The position numbers were made by a program, and so were the translations under genes. From the NCBI GenBank assembly GCA_023450775.1, contig JAEXGP010000323.1, positions 1-13,989 of the forward strand: a DNA stretch of 13,989 nt, given 5' to 3'. This DNA is from Actinomycetes bacterium. Its GTDB lineage: Bacteria; Actinomycetota; Acidimicrobiia; Acidimicrobiales; Microtrichaceae. Shown one piece after another: positions 6,505-12,242 of this stretch. The notes beneath the pieces are model-generated. The model made no database searches and was not told the DNA's origin. It saw only the letters and a list, made by a program, of their open reading frames with translations. Within the stretch, counting starts at the first letter, position 1, and the number at the start of each line of letters is the position of its first letter.

Positions 6505-7122
6505 TCAGCCCATCGACTTCCGGCCGTCGATCGACTCGCGAATGATGTCGGCGTGGCCGGCGTGCTGCGACGTCTCGGCGACGATGTGCACGATGCAGCG
6601 CCGCACCGACCACGACGCACCCTGCTCGAACCACGGCGCCTCGGGGAGCGGGTACTCCTGGTCGAGCGACGGCAGCGTGGCCACGAGGCGGTCGGTGGCC
6701 GCAGCGACCTCGGCGTAGCGATCGAGGACCGACGCCAGCGTCTCGCCCTCGACCAACCGGAAGCCGTTCTTCCACTGCTCCATGACCTCGGCCGGAATCT
6801 CCCCGCCCGCGCTCAGCGCCTCCCAGTCGACCTCGACCGACTCGTCGCCGGACGCCTCGCCGTTGCCGGCCATGAAGTTGGCCCAGTGCTGCTCGGTCTC
6901 GGCGACGTGCTTGATGATCCCGCCGATCGACAGCTCGCTGACCGTCGGGCGGCTGGCGGCCTGCTCATCGGTCAGGTCGGTCGCGGTCCCGATCAGGAAC
7001 TCGCGATGCTTGGCGAGCACCTCGAGGAGGTCCCGACGCTCCCTGCTGAGCTCCGGCGCACCGGGCGACTCGGCCGGGGCATCGGTGGTGGTGGACTGCG
7101 GGTTCTCGGTGGTCATCGTCAT
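6505..7122 (-). CDS. DinB-superfamily (DUF664) protein
   Basis: 205 residues; the first of two close ATGs (7122 and 7116) is taken because it sits 6 bases after a TACGGT -10. Residues 1-25 are a disordered Thr/Pro/Glu tail. The four-helix DinB fold follows: RRDLLEVLAKHREFLIGTATDLTDEQA (about 29-55), SIGGIIKHVAETEQHW (65-80) with His72 and His79, and the DUF664 signature WSVRRCIVHIVAETSQHAGHADIIRE (171-196) with His187 and His190. The His residues fit the metal site of this superfamily, which includes mycothiol-, bacillithiol- and glutathione-dependent transferases and isomerases. A thiol-transfer or maleylpyruvate-isomerase-like function is possible but not shown. It stands alone behind its own promoter and inverted repeat. 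Confidence 0.88.
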   Translation of the reverse strand: MTMTTENPQSTTTDAPAESPGAPELSRERRDLLEVLAKHREFLIGTATDLTDEQAASRPTVSELSIGGIIKHVAETEQHWANFMAGNGEASGDESVEVDWEALSAGGEIPAEVMEQWKNGFRLVEGETLASVLDRYAEVAAATDRLVATLPSLDQEYPLPEAPWFEQGASWSVRRCIVHIVAETSQHAGHADIIRESIDGRKSMG

Positions 7123-7128
7123 GAGAGG

Positions 7129-7164
7129 ACCGTACGAACCGTTGCGGTCAGATCATGACCGCAA
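7129..7164 (-). promoter_or_regulatory. DinB-gene promoter with a 9-bp inverted-repeat operator
   Basis: The -10 hexamer TACGGT (minus strand, 7134-7129) is 6 bases from the DinB-gene ATG, implying a leaderless mRNA. Just upstream, TTGCGGTCA (7142-7150) and TGACCGCAA (7156-7164) are perfect inverted arms around GATCA, overlapping the -35 zone. That placement suits a repressor site. Read as RNA it could instead terminate the nitroreductase transcript, though no T-run follows. Confidence 0.55.
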
Positions 7165-7218
7165 TGCAGAAATCTTCTGGGATCTCGGCCGTGCTGGGCC
7201 GCTGATTCGACTGTCGGC

Positions 7219-7929
7219 TCAGGTCCCGCCGGACAGCGACGGACCGGCGAACGTGTCGATGGTGACGAAGGAGTCGACGGGGTCCCGACGCAGCTTCGTC
7301 GCCCGCTTCGTCGGGTACCCCAGCGCCAGCACGGTGGCCACCGCGAACTGGTCGGGCACCTGCAGCAGCGCCTTGACCTCGGGCTCGTGCAGCACGTTCA
7401 TGGTCGTCATCACGCCACCCAGCCCCTCGGCGTGCGCGGCCAGCAGGACGCTCCAGACGAACGGATAGATCGAGGCGCCGCCGACGAGCGTGTAGCGGCC
7501 GAGGTCCCGGTCGGTGGCGGCGAGCAGCCGAAGATCTGCCAACACGACGGCCATGACCGGCACGCGGTCGAACTCAGAGGCGAACCCGCCCGGATCACCA
7601 GCGCTCGCCTCGGCGATCGCCGCCGCCTCCGCGTCACGGTCGCCGATCGGCGCCCACGGCTGCACGCCCGCAGCACGCATGGCGAGGTACTGGCCCCAGC
7701 CCTTCACGTAGAGGTCGCGCATGCCCCGACGCAGCTCGGGATCCTCGACCAGCACCACGTGCCATGCCTGCTGGTTGCCGCCGTTGGGGGCGAAGCGAGC
7801 CGTGTCGAAGACGCGGACGAGGACGTCGTGCGACACCGGTCGATCCTCGAAGTCGCGGATCGCACCGGTGGTCCGCAGGCCGTCGACCAGGGTCAGGCCG
7901 CGGTCGTTGCCGTCGCCGTCCCCGGTCAC
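7219..7929 (-). CDS. Nitroreductase-family FMN oxidoreductase
   Basis: 236 residues from the GTG at 7929, whose GTGA overlaps the stop of the VOC gene; a longer open frame upstream runs antisense-like through the VOC gene and was ignored. Nitroreductase landmarks are RTTGAIRDFEDRPV (19-32, FMN phosphate binding), ARFAPNGGNQQAWHVVLVED (44-63), YPFVWSVLLAAHAEGLGGVMTTMN (155-178) and ALGYPTKR near 202-209. Such enzymes are FMN-dependent NAD(P)H oxidoreductases acting on nitro compounds, quinones, enones or iodotyrosine-like substrates. The actual substrate is unknown. Translational coupling to the VOC gene suggests the two act on related, perhaps xenobiotic aromatic, compounds. Confidence 0.88.
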   Translation of the reverse strand: MTGDGDGNDRGLTLVDGLRTTGAIRDFEDRPVSHDVLVRVFDTARFAPNGGNQQAWHVVLVEDPELRRGMRDLYVKGWGQYLAMRAAGVQPWAPIGDRDAEAAAIAEASAGDPGGFASEFDRVPVMAVVLADLRLLAATDRDLGRYTLVGGASIYPFVWSVLLAAHAEGLGGVMTTMNVLHEPEVKALLQVPDQFAVATVLALGYPTKRATKLRRDPVDSFVTIDTFAGPSLSGGT

Positions 7930-8447
7930 AGGTGGAAGATCCCGTACATCTCGCCGAGCGGGTCCGAGATGAGCTCGATCCGCTCGCCGTCGGGGCCACG
8001 GAAGTAGATCGAGCTCCCGTCGATGTGGGCGTACTCGATGCCGGCGTCGTCGAGCTTGGCCTTGAGGTGCGCCCAGCGCTCGGGCTCGACGGAGATCGCC
8101 AGGTGGTGCAGGCCGCCGAGCACCTCCGCGTAGTCGCCCAGGTCCAGGCCGGGCAGGTCGAAGAAGGCGAGCTGGTTGCCGATGCCGATGTCGAAGAAGA
8201 AGTGCGTCGAGCCCTGGTAGTCCCGGTTCTCGAACAGCTCGCTCAGCGGGAACTCCAGCAGGCCCTGGTAGAAGTCGATCGTGCGCTGCACGTCGCTGCT
8301 GATCAACGCCACGTGGTGCACGCCGCGGGCGGAGGACGGAGGTCGATCGTCCTTCGGGCGGAGGTGGCGGCGGCGGAGCTCCTCCCACTCCTCGGTCCGG
8401 TCGATGCCGGCGCCGTGACGTTGCTCGGGTGCGACGGGTTCGGCCAC
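7926..8447 (-). CDS. VOC-superfamily metalloprotein (glyoxalase/dioxygenase fold)
   Basis: 173 residues from a GTG at 8447; GGGGAG lies 8 bases upstream. After a charged 40-residue N-terminal extension, the first beta-alpha-beta-beta-beta module starts at GVHHVALISSDVQRTIDFYQGLLEF (42-66) and the second at GGLHHLAISVEPERW (111-125). The conserved GPDGERIELISDP (151-163) supplies the metal-binding Glu158, with His44/45 and His114/115 as the likely other ligands. VOC members include extradiol dioxygenases, glyoxalases and fosfomycin-resistance proteins; the length and the FYxGLLxFPL pattern do not settle which. It is first in a two-gene operon with the nitroreductase (4-base overlap). Confidence 0.88.
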   Translation of the reverse strand: MAEPVAPEQRHGAGIDRTEEWEELRRRHLRPKDDRPPSSARGVHHVALISSDVQRTIDFYQGLLEFPLSELFENRDYQGSTHFFFDIGIGNQLAFFDLPGLDLGDYAEVLGGLHHLAISVEPERWAHLKAKLDDAGIEYAHIDGSSIYFRGPDGERIELISDPLGEMYGIFHL

Positions 8448-8485
8448 GGTTCACGCTCCCCTGGTGGTCGGCTCGACCTGCGTCG

Positions 8486-8491
8486 AGGCTA
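8486..8491 (-). promoter_or_regulatory. Possible -10 hexamer of the VOC-nitroreductase operon
   Basis: TAGCCT on the minus strand, about 38 bases before the GTG start, would give a leader of about 32 nt containing the GGGGAG ribosome site. It is the same hexamer as at 6465-6470 and 11624-11629. No convincing -35 was found. Confidence 0.35.
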
Positions 8492-8524
8492 GACCCGTCG
8501 CCGTCGGCCCGTTCCGGGTGCGCT

Positions 8525-8545
8525 GATCGTCGTAGAGCGACGATC
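8525..8545. promoter_or_regulatory. Perfect inverted repeat in a divergent intergenic region
   Basis: GATCGTCG (8525-8532) and CGACGATC (8538-8545) flank TAGAG, midway between the VOC operon (minus) and the DUF4177-like gene (plus). It lies roughly at -46 relative to the start predicted for the VOC operon, which is a usual operator or activator position. A smaller CGGGG/CCCCG stem at 8595-8607 lies nearer the plus-strand gene. No regulator gene is adjacent. Confidence 0.4.
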
Positions 8546-8623
8546 GTTGCACCGAGAAGCTGTCGGCTGCGCCGAGTCCGGTTCACACGACATGCGGGGT
8601 CGCCCCGGTGCTCCACTTGGGAC

Positions 8624-8839
8624 ATGTACGAACACCAGCTGGTCGTGCTCGGGTCCGACGGCGAAGGGTTCAGGCCACCGCTCACCGAGCGGCAGTCGAA
8701 GACGCTCGGCGACATCCAGACCCAGGGCTGGGAGCTCGTGTCGAGCTCCGTGCTGATGGACGGGGCGGTCGCCCTGTTCTGGAAGCGACCCGCGCCGCGT
8801 GGTGACGACACGCGGCGCATCCCGACGACCTACCTCTGA
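8624..8839 (+). CDS. Small DUF4177-like protein
   Basis: 71 residues starting MYEHQLVVL. The start at 8624 is chosen because homology-like sequence begins there; the open frame upstream is Arg-rich and non-protein-like. The pattern YEHQLVVLGSDG, then LGDIQTQGWELVSSS, then ALFWKRP matches DUF4177-type small beta-alpha proteins (Y-ending strand, QGWELV, terminal KR). Function is unknown; these are cytoplasmic. The C-terminal tail (PRGDDTRRIPTTYL) is probably flexible. No clear Shine-Dalgarno is seen, only GGGA close to the ATG. Confidence 0.75.
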   Translation: MYEHQLVVLGSDGEGFRPPLTERQSKTLGDIQTQGWELVSSSVLMDGAVALFWKRPAPRGDDTRRIPTTYL

Positions 8840-8841
8840 CG

Positions 8842-8860
8842 GTCCGGCATGCCGCCGGAC
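8842..8860 (+). terminator. Hairpin just after the DUF4177-like gene
   Basis: GTCCGGC and GCCGGAC form a perfect 7-bp stem with a 5-nt loop, 3 bases past the stop codon. No T-run follows. Confidence 0.5.
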
Positions 8861-8881
8861 ACTCAGGTCGATCGTGCGTCG

Positions 8882-8904
8882 CTGACGCCACTCGGTGGCG
8901 TCAG
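8882..8904 (-). terminator. Hairpin between convergent genes, near the hydrolase stop
   Basis: CTGACGCCA and TGGCGTCAG form a perfect 9-bp stem with loop CTCGG, 34 bases beyond the hydrolase stop. With the hairpin at 8842-8860 it separates two convergent genes and can work in both directions. Confidence 0.6.
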
Positions 8905-8938
8905 AACCGGTGCCGCGGGGACTCGCCGGTGGCGAGCG

Positions 8939-9844
8939 TCAGTGGGCGCCGACGAGGCGCGAGGAGAGGTCGTCGGCGGCGAGCTGCGCAGCCTCGGTGC
9001 CGTCGACGAACTCGAGCACCACCTCGGCGAACCGTCGGGGATCCTCGACCTGCGGGAAGTGGCCCACTCCCGGGATGATCTCCAGCCGGCTGCCGGGCAT
9101 GGCCTCGTGCGCGGCGTGGCCGTGGCTCACCGGGATGATCGGGTCCTTCTCGCCCCACACGATCAGCGTGGGCACGTCGCTCGCCAGGTACAGGCGGTCG
9201 TGGGCGCTCACCCGCTGGCCCCGACGGTCGACCACGCTGCGCAGCGTGTGCACGAACGCGGTGCGGGTCTCGGGATCGACCAGCGACGCGTAGGCCCGGA
9301 AGATCTCGTCGGTGGCCGCGGCCGGCTTGAGACCGACTCGACCGAACCAGCCGCCCACCGTGCGAGCAGCGTCGCGGAACACCGGCTGGAACAGCGCCGG
9401 GAAGAGCAGGTCGGTCCCCGGCACCGAGATCAGCCGCAGGATCGGCGTGACCTCCTCGCCGAGGCCGCCGGCGCCCACCAGCACGAGGCGCTCGAGGCGC
9501 TCCGGGTACTGGTACGAGAACTGCAGGGCGATCCCACCGCCGAGCGACGTGCCGACCACGGTCGCCCGATCGTGGCCGAGCGCCACCAGCAGGTCGCGGA
9601 GGAAGCTCGCCTGGGCACCGAGCGAGTAGTCGCCACGGGGCTTGTCGGTGCGTCCGTGTCCGGGCAGGTCGGGAGCGATCACCGTGGCCCGGGCGGTGAG
9701 GTCGTCCCAGACGCTGCGCCACGTGGACGAGCTGCCTGCCATGCCGTGGACGAGCAGGATCACGGGACCCTCGCCGCCCATCCGGTACGACACCTGGTGC
9801 CCGTGGATGCTGATCGTCCGCCGTTCGAACGACGTGCTGCCCAT
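8939..9844 (-). CDS. Alpha/beta-hydrolase fold enzyme
   Basis: 301 residues from the ATG at 9844, preceded by GAGGGAGG at 6-base spacing; the longer frame to 9904 has no ribosome site. The fold is read from VILLVHGMAGSSSTW (28-42, oxyanion-hole HG), APDLPGHGRTDKP (57-69), the nucleophile elbow VGTSLGGG (97-104, Ser100), LIVWGEKDPIIP (227-238, Asp234) and IIPGVGHFPQVEDP (256-269, His262). A full Ser-Asp-His triad is present. Closest in style are C-C bond hydrolases and esterases of aromatic degradation or proline-iminopeptidase-like lipases; sequence alone does not separate them. It is cytoplasmic and transcribed alone, divergent from the ion channel gene. Confidence 0.9.
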   Translation of the reverse strand: MGSTSFERRTISIHGHQVSYRMGGEGPVILLVHGMAGSSSTWRSVWDDLTARATVIAPDLPGHGRTDKPRGDYSLGAQASFLRDLLVALGHDRATVVGTSLGGGIALQFSYQYPERLERLVLVGAGGLGEEVTPILRLISVPGTDLLFPALFQPVFRDAARTVGGWFGRVGLKPAAATDEIFRAYASLVDPETRTAFVHTLRSVVDRRGQRVSAHDRLYLASDVPTLIVWGEKDPIIPVSHGHAAHEAMPGSRLEIIPGVGHFPQVEDPRRFAEVVLEFVDGTEAAQLAADDLSSRLVGAH

Positions 9845-9889
9845 GGGAAGCCTCCCTCGGTCCGCAGCCGTGCCCCCGACCGCTCCGCG

Positions 9890-9895
9890 ACGGTA
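9890..9895 (-). promoter_or_regulatory. Possible -10 hexamer of the hydrolase gene
   Basis: TACCGT on the minus strand would start a leader of about 38 nt containing the strong GAGGGAGG ribosome site. No -35 was identified; weak evidence. Confidence 0.25.
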
Positions 9896-9998
9896 GTGCA
9901 GCACCCCCTGCGTCCGTAAGGGGCGGTTTCACCCGGCCGCCGATCCCTGAGCGCAGCCCGGTCGCCCGTTTCCCGGAGGTACCGGCGCGACGTCCCGA

Positions 9999-10004
9999 TA
10001 CCCT
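9999..10004 (+). promoter_or_regulatory. -10 hexamer for a leaderless channel mRNA
   Basis: TACCCT ends 7 bases before the ATG at 10012, with no Shine-Dalgarno close to that ATG, so transcription probably starts at the start codon. This is the same geometry as at 6465-6470 and 7129-7134. Confidence 0.45.
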
Positions 10005-10011
10005 CCGCGCC

Positions 10012-10824
10012 ATGTCAGGCACCGATACGACGGCGTCCACCCCGCGACCGACCGATGATGCGCCGGACCAGCCGCACATCGACCGGTTCGGCACGCTCCT
10101 GGTGCTGACCACGGTGACGATCGTGCTGATGACGCTCGTCGACCTGCCGAAGCAGATCGACAGCGCGAAATCGGTGCTCTCCTCGTTCGTCGAGAACGCC
10201 CTGATCGGTGCCACGTTCATCCTCGCCCTGCGCGCCTCGGGAGTGCCGCGGCGCTGGCGCCGGATCGGGACGGGGCTGGTCGTCGTCGCCCTCGTCGCCA
10301 CGACGCTCGTCTACGTGGTCGCACTCACCGTCGACACCGACCGGCCGCTGAACGCTCGCATCCCGTCCATCGTGTTCGTCGGTCTGGCGATGGTGATGCC
10401 GGTCGCCGTCGCGGTCCGGTTGCTGCAGCACCGGCGGGTCACGCTCAACACCGTCCTGGGCGCGATCTCCGCCTACCTGCTCATCGCCCTCTGCTTCGCG
10501 CTGCTCTATCTGACGGTGTCGGCGCTGCACGGCAACGACTTCTTCGGACACCCCGAGCCGAGCTCGTCGTTCATGTACTACAGCCTCACCACCGTCACGA
10601 CGGTCGGCCTGGGCGACCTGTCGCCCGACACCCGGGTCGGACACCTGCTCACTGGCGCCGAGGCGATCATCGGCCAGGTGTACCTGGTGACCTTCGTGGC
10701 CATGATCGTGGCCCTGTACGTGACCCACCGGAGCGAGGACTCGGCCACGGCGTCGACGCAGAGCGGCGCCGGACCGAGCGGCACCGGCGGCGAGGGCGCG
10801 ACGAGCGGTACCGGCGCGGACTGA
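10012..10824 (+). CDS. Potassium-channel-like membrane protein (ion channel pore domain)
   Basis: 270 residues. Six membrane segments can be drawn: about 27-45, 61-75, 87-106, 117-138, 146-170 and 213-237. The pore loop lies between the last two: SSFMYYSLTTVTTVGLGDLSPDTRVGHLL with filter TVGLGD at 197-202, where most K+ channels have TVGYGD. The N-terminus (1-24) and the C-terminal tail after 240, rich in Gly/Ser/Thr, look disordered; no RCK/TrkA-N regulatory domain is present. There is no Arg-rich S4 helix, so it is unlikely to be voltage gated. The Leu in the filter resembles some two-pore channels and may alter selectivity. Ion conduction is inferred from the filter. The next gene (cupredoxin-like) follows 186 bases later in the same direction. 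Confidence 0.88.
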   Translation: MSGTDTTASTPRPTDDAPDQPHIDRFGTLLVLTTVTIVLMTLVDLPKQIDSAKSVLSSFVENALIGATFILALRASGVPRRWRRIGTGLVVVALVATTLVYVVALTVDTDRPLNARIPSIVFVGLAMVMPVAVAVRLLQHRRVTLNTVLGAISAYLLIALCFALLYLTVSALHGNDFFGHPEPSSSFMYYSLTTVTTVGLGDLSPDTRVGHLLTGAEAIIGQVYLVTFVAMIVALYVTHRSEDSATASTQSGAGPSGTGGEGATSGTGAD

Positions 10825-11010
10825 TCACGGCCGCACGCCGGTCGAGCCCCCACATGTCTGGTGGGCGCGGGGGACCCTCGCCGCCGGACGGGAGGACCCC
10901 GGCGGACCGGGATGGAGCGGCGACCGCCGTCCCTTCATGGTGGTCGAGGCGTTGCGGCCGAGCGCGGTCCGACGCCACCACGACCACTTCACGAAGGAAC
11001 CCCGATCACC

Positions 11011-11604
11011 ATGCACCGCTCCCCCCGCACCGTCGCCGCAGTCGGTCTGGCCCTCCTCGCACTCGTCCCGGTCGCATGCGGCGACGATGACGACTCGGCC
11101 GACGCCACCACGACCACCGAGGCAACGACGACCACGGCAGCGACCGACCACACCGCCCACGACGCCACCACCGTCACGATCGAGGGTGTCGACTACGCGT
11201 TCGAGGACGTCCCGGCGTCCGTGCCGGCCGGCACCAAGCTCACGTTGAAGAACACGTCGCCGAAGGAGTTGCACGAGCTGGTCGTGTTCCGCATCCCCGA
11301 CTCCGAGAGCGCCCCGCTCTCCGAGCTGGTGACGAAGCCGGCAGCGGAGCTCGAGGCCCAGCTCGGCGCCCCGGTGACCGTCCTCATCCAGCCCCCGGGG
11401 GCGCCCGAGCCGATCGCGGCGGTCGGCGACGGCACGATCTCGGAGCCGGGCCGCTACGCGCTGATGTGCTTCATCCCGATCGGCGCCGACCCCGAGGCGT
11501 ACATGGCCGCCGTCCAGGCCGCCGGTGGCGAGAAGCCGACCGGCGTGGCCGGCGGTCCGCCGCACTTCACCGGCGGAATGTTCGCCGAGCTCACCGTCGA
11601 GTGA
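11011..11604 (+). CDS. Secreted cupredoxin-like lipoprotein
   Basis: 197 residues from the ATG at 11011; AAGGA lies 12 bases upstream, a rather long spacing. Residues 1-23 are an export signal ending in P-V-A-C (Cys23), then an acidic and Thr-rich tether (GDDDD...TTTT). The beta-rich domain starts at VTIEGVDYAF (55-64). Blue-copper-type ligands can be placed at His88 (KELHELVVF), Cys153 (RYALMCFIPIG), His185 and Met190 (PPHFTGGM); H-x4-M matches plastocyanin. About 31 residues separate Cys and the second His, against 2 to 4 in usual type-1 sites, so the copper site is plausible but atypical. A role in copper binding or electron transfer at the cell surface is inferred. The 186-base gap upstream has no TA dinucleotide, so no -10 of the TANNNT type; co-transcription with the channel gene is possible. 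Confidence 0.75.
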   Translation: MHRSPRTVAAVGLALLALVPVACGDDDDSADATTTTEATTTTAATDHTAHDATTVTIEGVDYAFEDVPASVPAGTKLTLKNTSPKELHELVVFRIPDSESAPLSELVTKPAAELEAQLGAPVTVLIQPPGAPEPIAAVGDGTISEPGRYALMCFIPIGADPEAYMAAVQAAGGEKPTGVAGGPPHFTGGMFAELTVE

Positions 11605-11623
11605 GCGACGGTCGGTGGCCGGG

Positions 11624-11629
11624 TAGCCT
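11624..11629 (+). promoter_or_regulatory. -10 hexamer upstream of the SemiSWEET leader
   Basis: TAGCCT begins 20 bases past the cupredoxin stop and ends 7 bases before a GTG at 11637, the same leaderless geometry seen at other genes here. It would begin a leader of about 290 nt before the SemiSWEET gene. Confidence 0.4.
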
Positions 11630-11636
11630 CGGGTCC

Positions 11637-11726
11637 GTGATCACGCGGGTTCCCAGGCACCGGGCCACCGACCTCCCGGCGGGACCGCTCTACGGGGCCG
11701 ACCCTCGTCGAGGCGACTTCCGGTAG
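11637..11726 (+). CDS. Possible leaderless small ORF in the SemiSWEET leader
   Basis: 29 residues (starts VITRVPRHRATD, ends DPRRGDFR), opening with GTG exactly 7 bases after TAGCCT. It closes at TAG only three bases before a long hairpin. It is Arg-rich, without runs of a single amino acid, so classic amino-acid attenuation is not indicated. It may be a regulatory leader peptide or a chance ORF. No homology is recognised. Confidence 0.3.
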   Translation: MITRVPRHRATDLPAGPLYGADPRRGDFR

Positions 11727-11728
11727 CC

Positions 11729-11777
11729 GGCACGACCCACCGCCCGCGCCGACGACGGCGTGGGGCGGTGCTCGTCC
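11729..11777 (+). other. Long GC-rich hairpin in the SemiSWEET leader
   Basis: The core 11738-11770 pairs CACCGCCC-GCGCCG with CGGCGT-G-GGGCGGTG: 14 base pairs, one G-T wobble, one bulged G, tetraloop ACGA. Below it ACGA (11732-11735) can pair with TCGT (11772-11775) across a small internal loop. Only three bases separate it from the small ORF stop. It may be an attenuator, a riboregulator or a terminator without a T-run. Confidence 0.5.
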
Positions 11778-11792
11778 AGCACCCTCGACACC

Positions 11793-11818
11793 AGGCCAGC
11801 GGCGAGTGCGCCCGGCCT
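11793..11818 (+). other. Second leader hairpin next to a ribosome binding site
   Basis: AGGCC (11793-11797) pairs with GGCCT (11814-11818) and the inner GGCG/CGCC closes an AGTG tetraloop. The structure ends two bases before AAAGGAAG (11821-11828), so it could influence access to that ribosome site. Confidence 0.4.
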
Positions 11819-11832
11819 CGAAAGGAAGTCCC

Positions 11833-11931
11833 GTGCCCCGCGCACACACCACCTCCTGCGGGACGCAGCTGCGTTCCCTCCCTACTCGTCACGATCCGGC
11901 GAGCAGCCGAACGACGGAGCCGCCGACGTGA
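11833..11931 (+). CDS. Possible upstream ORF coupled to the SemiSWEET gene
   Basis: 32 codons from a GTG with a good ribosome site (AAAGGAAG, 11821-11828). The peptide begins VPRAHTTSCGTQLRS and its TGA stop overlaps the SemiSWEET GTG as GTGA. The site is better than the one directly before SemiSWEET (GGAG, 11916-11919), so translation may reach the transporter by coupling. No family is recognised; it may have no function as a peptide. Confidence 0.35.
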   Translation: MPRAHTTSCGTQLRSLPTRHDPASSRTTEPPT

Positions 11932-12242
11932 TCGAGCTCCTCACCGGCACCTACGGCATCGGCATGTCGCTCGCTCCGCTCCTCCAGGCCCGGCGCATGC
12001 GGCAGCGCGGCTCGTCCCAGGACGTGTCCATGCCGTACCTGGCCATCCTCCTCGGCGGATTCGTGCTCTACCTGGCCTACGGCCTCTCGATCTCCAACCG
12101 CGTCCTGGTCGTGACCAACGTGGTCTCGGCGATCGTCACCTCCACCACGCTCTTCATCGCCTGGCGGCTCCGGCCGCCCCGAGGCGTGTCAGCCGCCGAC
12201 GTCGTCGATCACGAGGCGCCGGTCGGAGGGAGCCGTCCGTGA
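11928..12242 (+). CDS. SemiSWEET-type small sugar transporter
   Basis: 104 residues from the GTG at 11928 (GGAG at 8-base spacing). Three membrane helices: about 3-20, 36-54 and 59-79, with the MtN3/PQ-loop pattern of helix 1, then SLAPLLQARRMRQRGSSQDVS (14-34) as the cytoplasmic loop, MPYLAILLGGFVLYLAYGL (35-53), and NVVSAIVTSTTLFIAWRL (64-81). SemiSWEETs are half-size SWEET homologs that dimerise and carry sugars by facilitated diffusion. The cytoplasmic tail after 82 is polar. The canonical PQ pair is not exact here (AP-LLQ), so another small solute is possible. The stop overlaps the start of the histidine phosphatase gene (GTGA), so both are made from one message. Confidence 0.82.
   Translation: MIELLTGTYGIGMSLAPLLQARRMRQRGSSQDVSMPYLAILLGGFVLYLAYGLSISNRVLVVTNVVSAIVTSTTLFIAWRLRPPRGVSAADVVDHEAPVGGSRP

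Noticed and set aside
7930..8820. N-terminal extension of the nitroreductase in the 533-codon frame
   Set aside because: The extension is an out-of-frame reading of the VOC gene; nitroreductase homology begins just after GTG 7929.
8901..10301. 466-codon minus-strand frame over the hydrolase and the channel gene start
   Set aside because: It is Arg/Gly/Pro-rich, runs antisense to the channel gene and overlaps the well-supported hydrolase in another frame.
10825..11010. Small gene or -10 promoter in the channel-cupredoxin gap
   Set aside because: No ORF with a ribosome site and no TA dinucleotide anywhere in the gap; only weak GC-rich stems such as 10810-10842 with a 19-nt loop.
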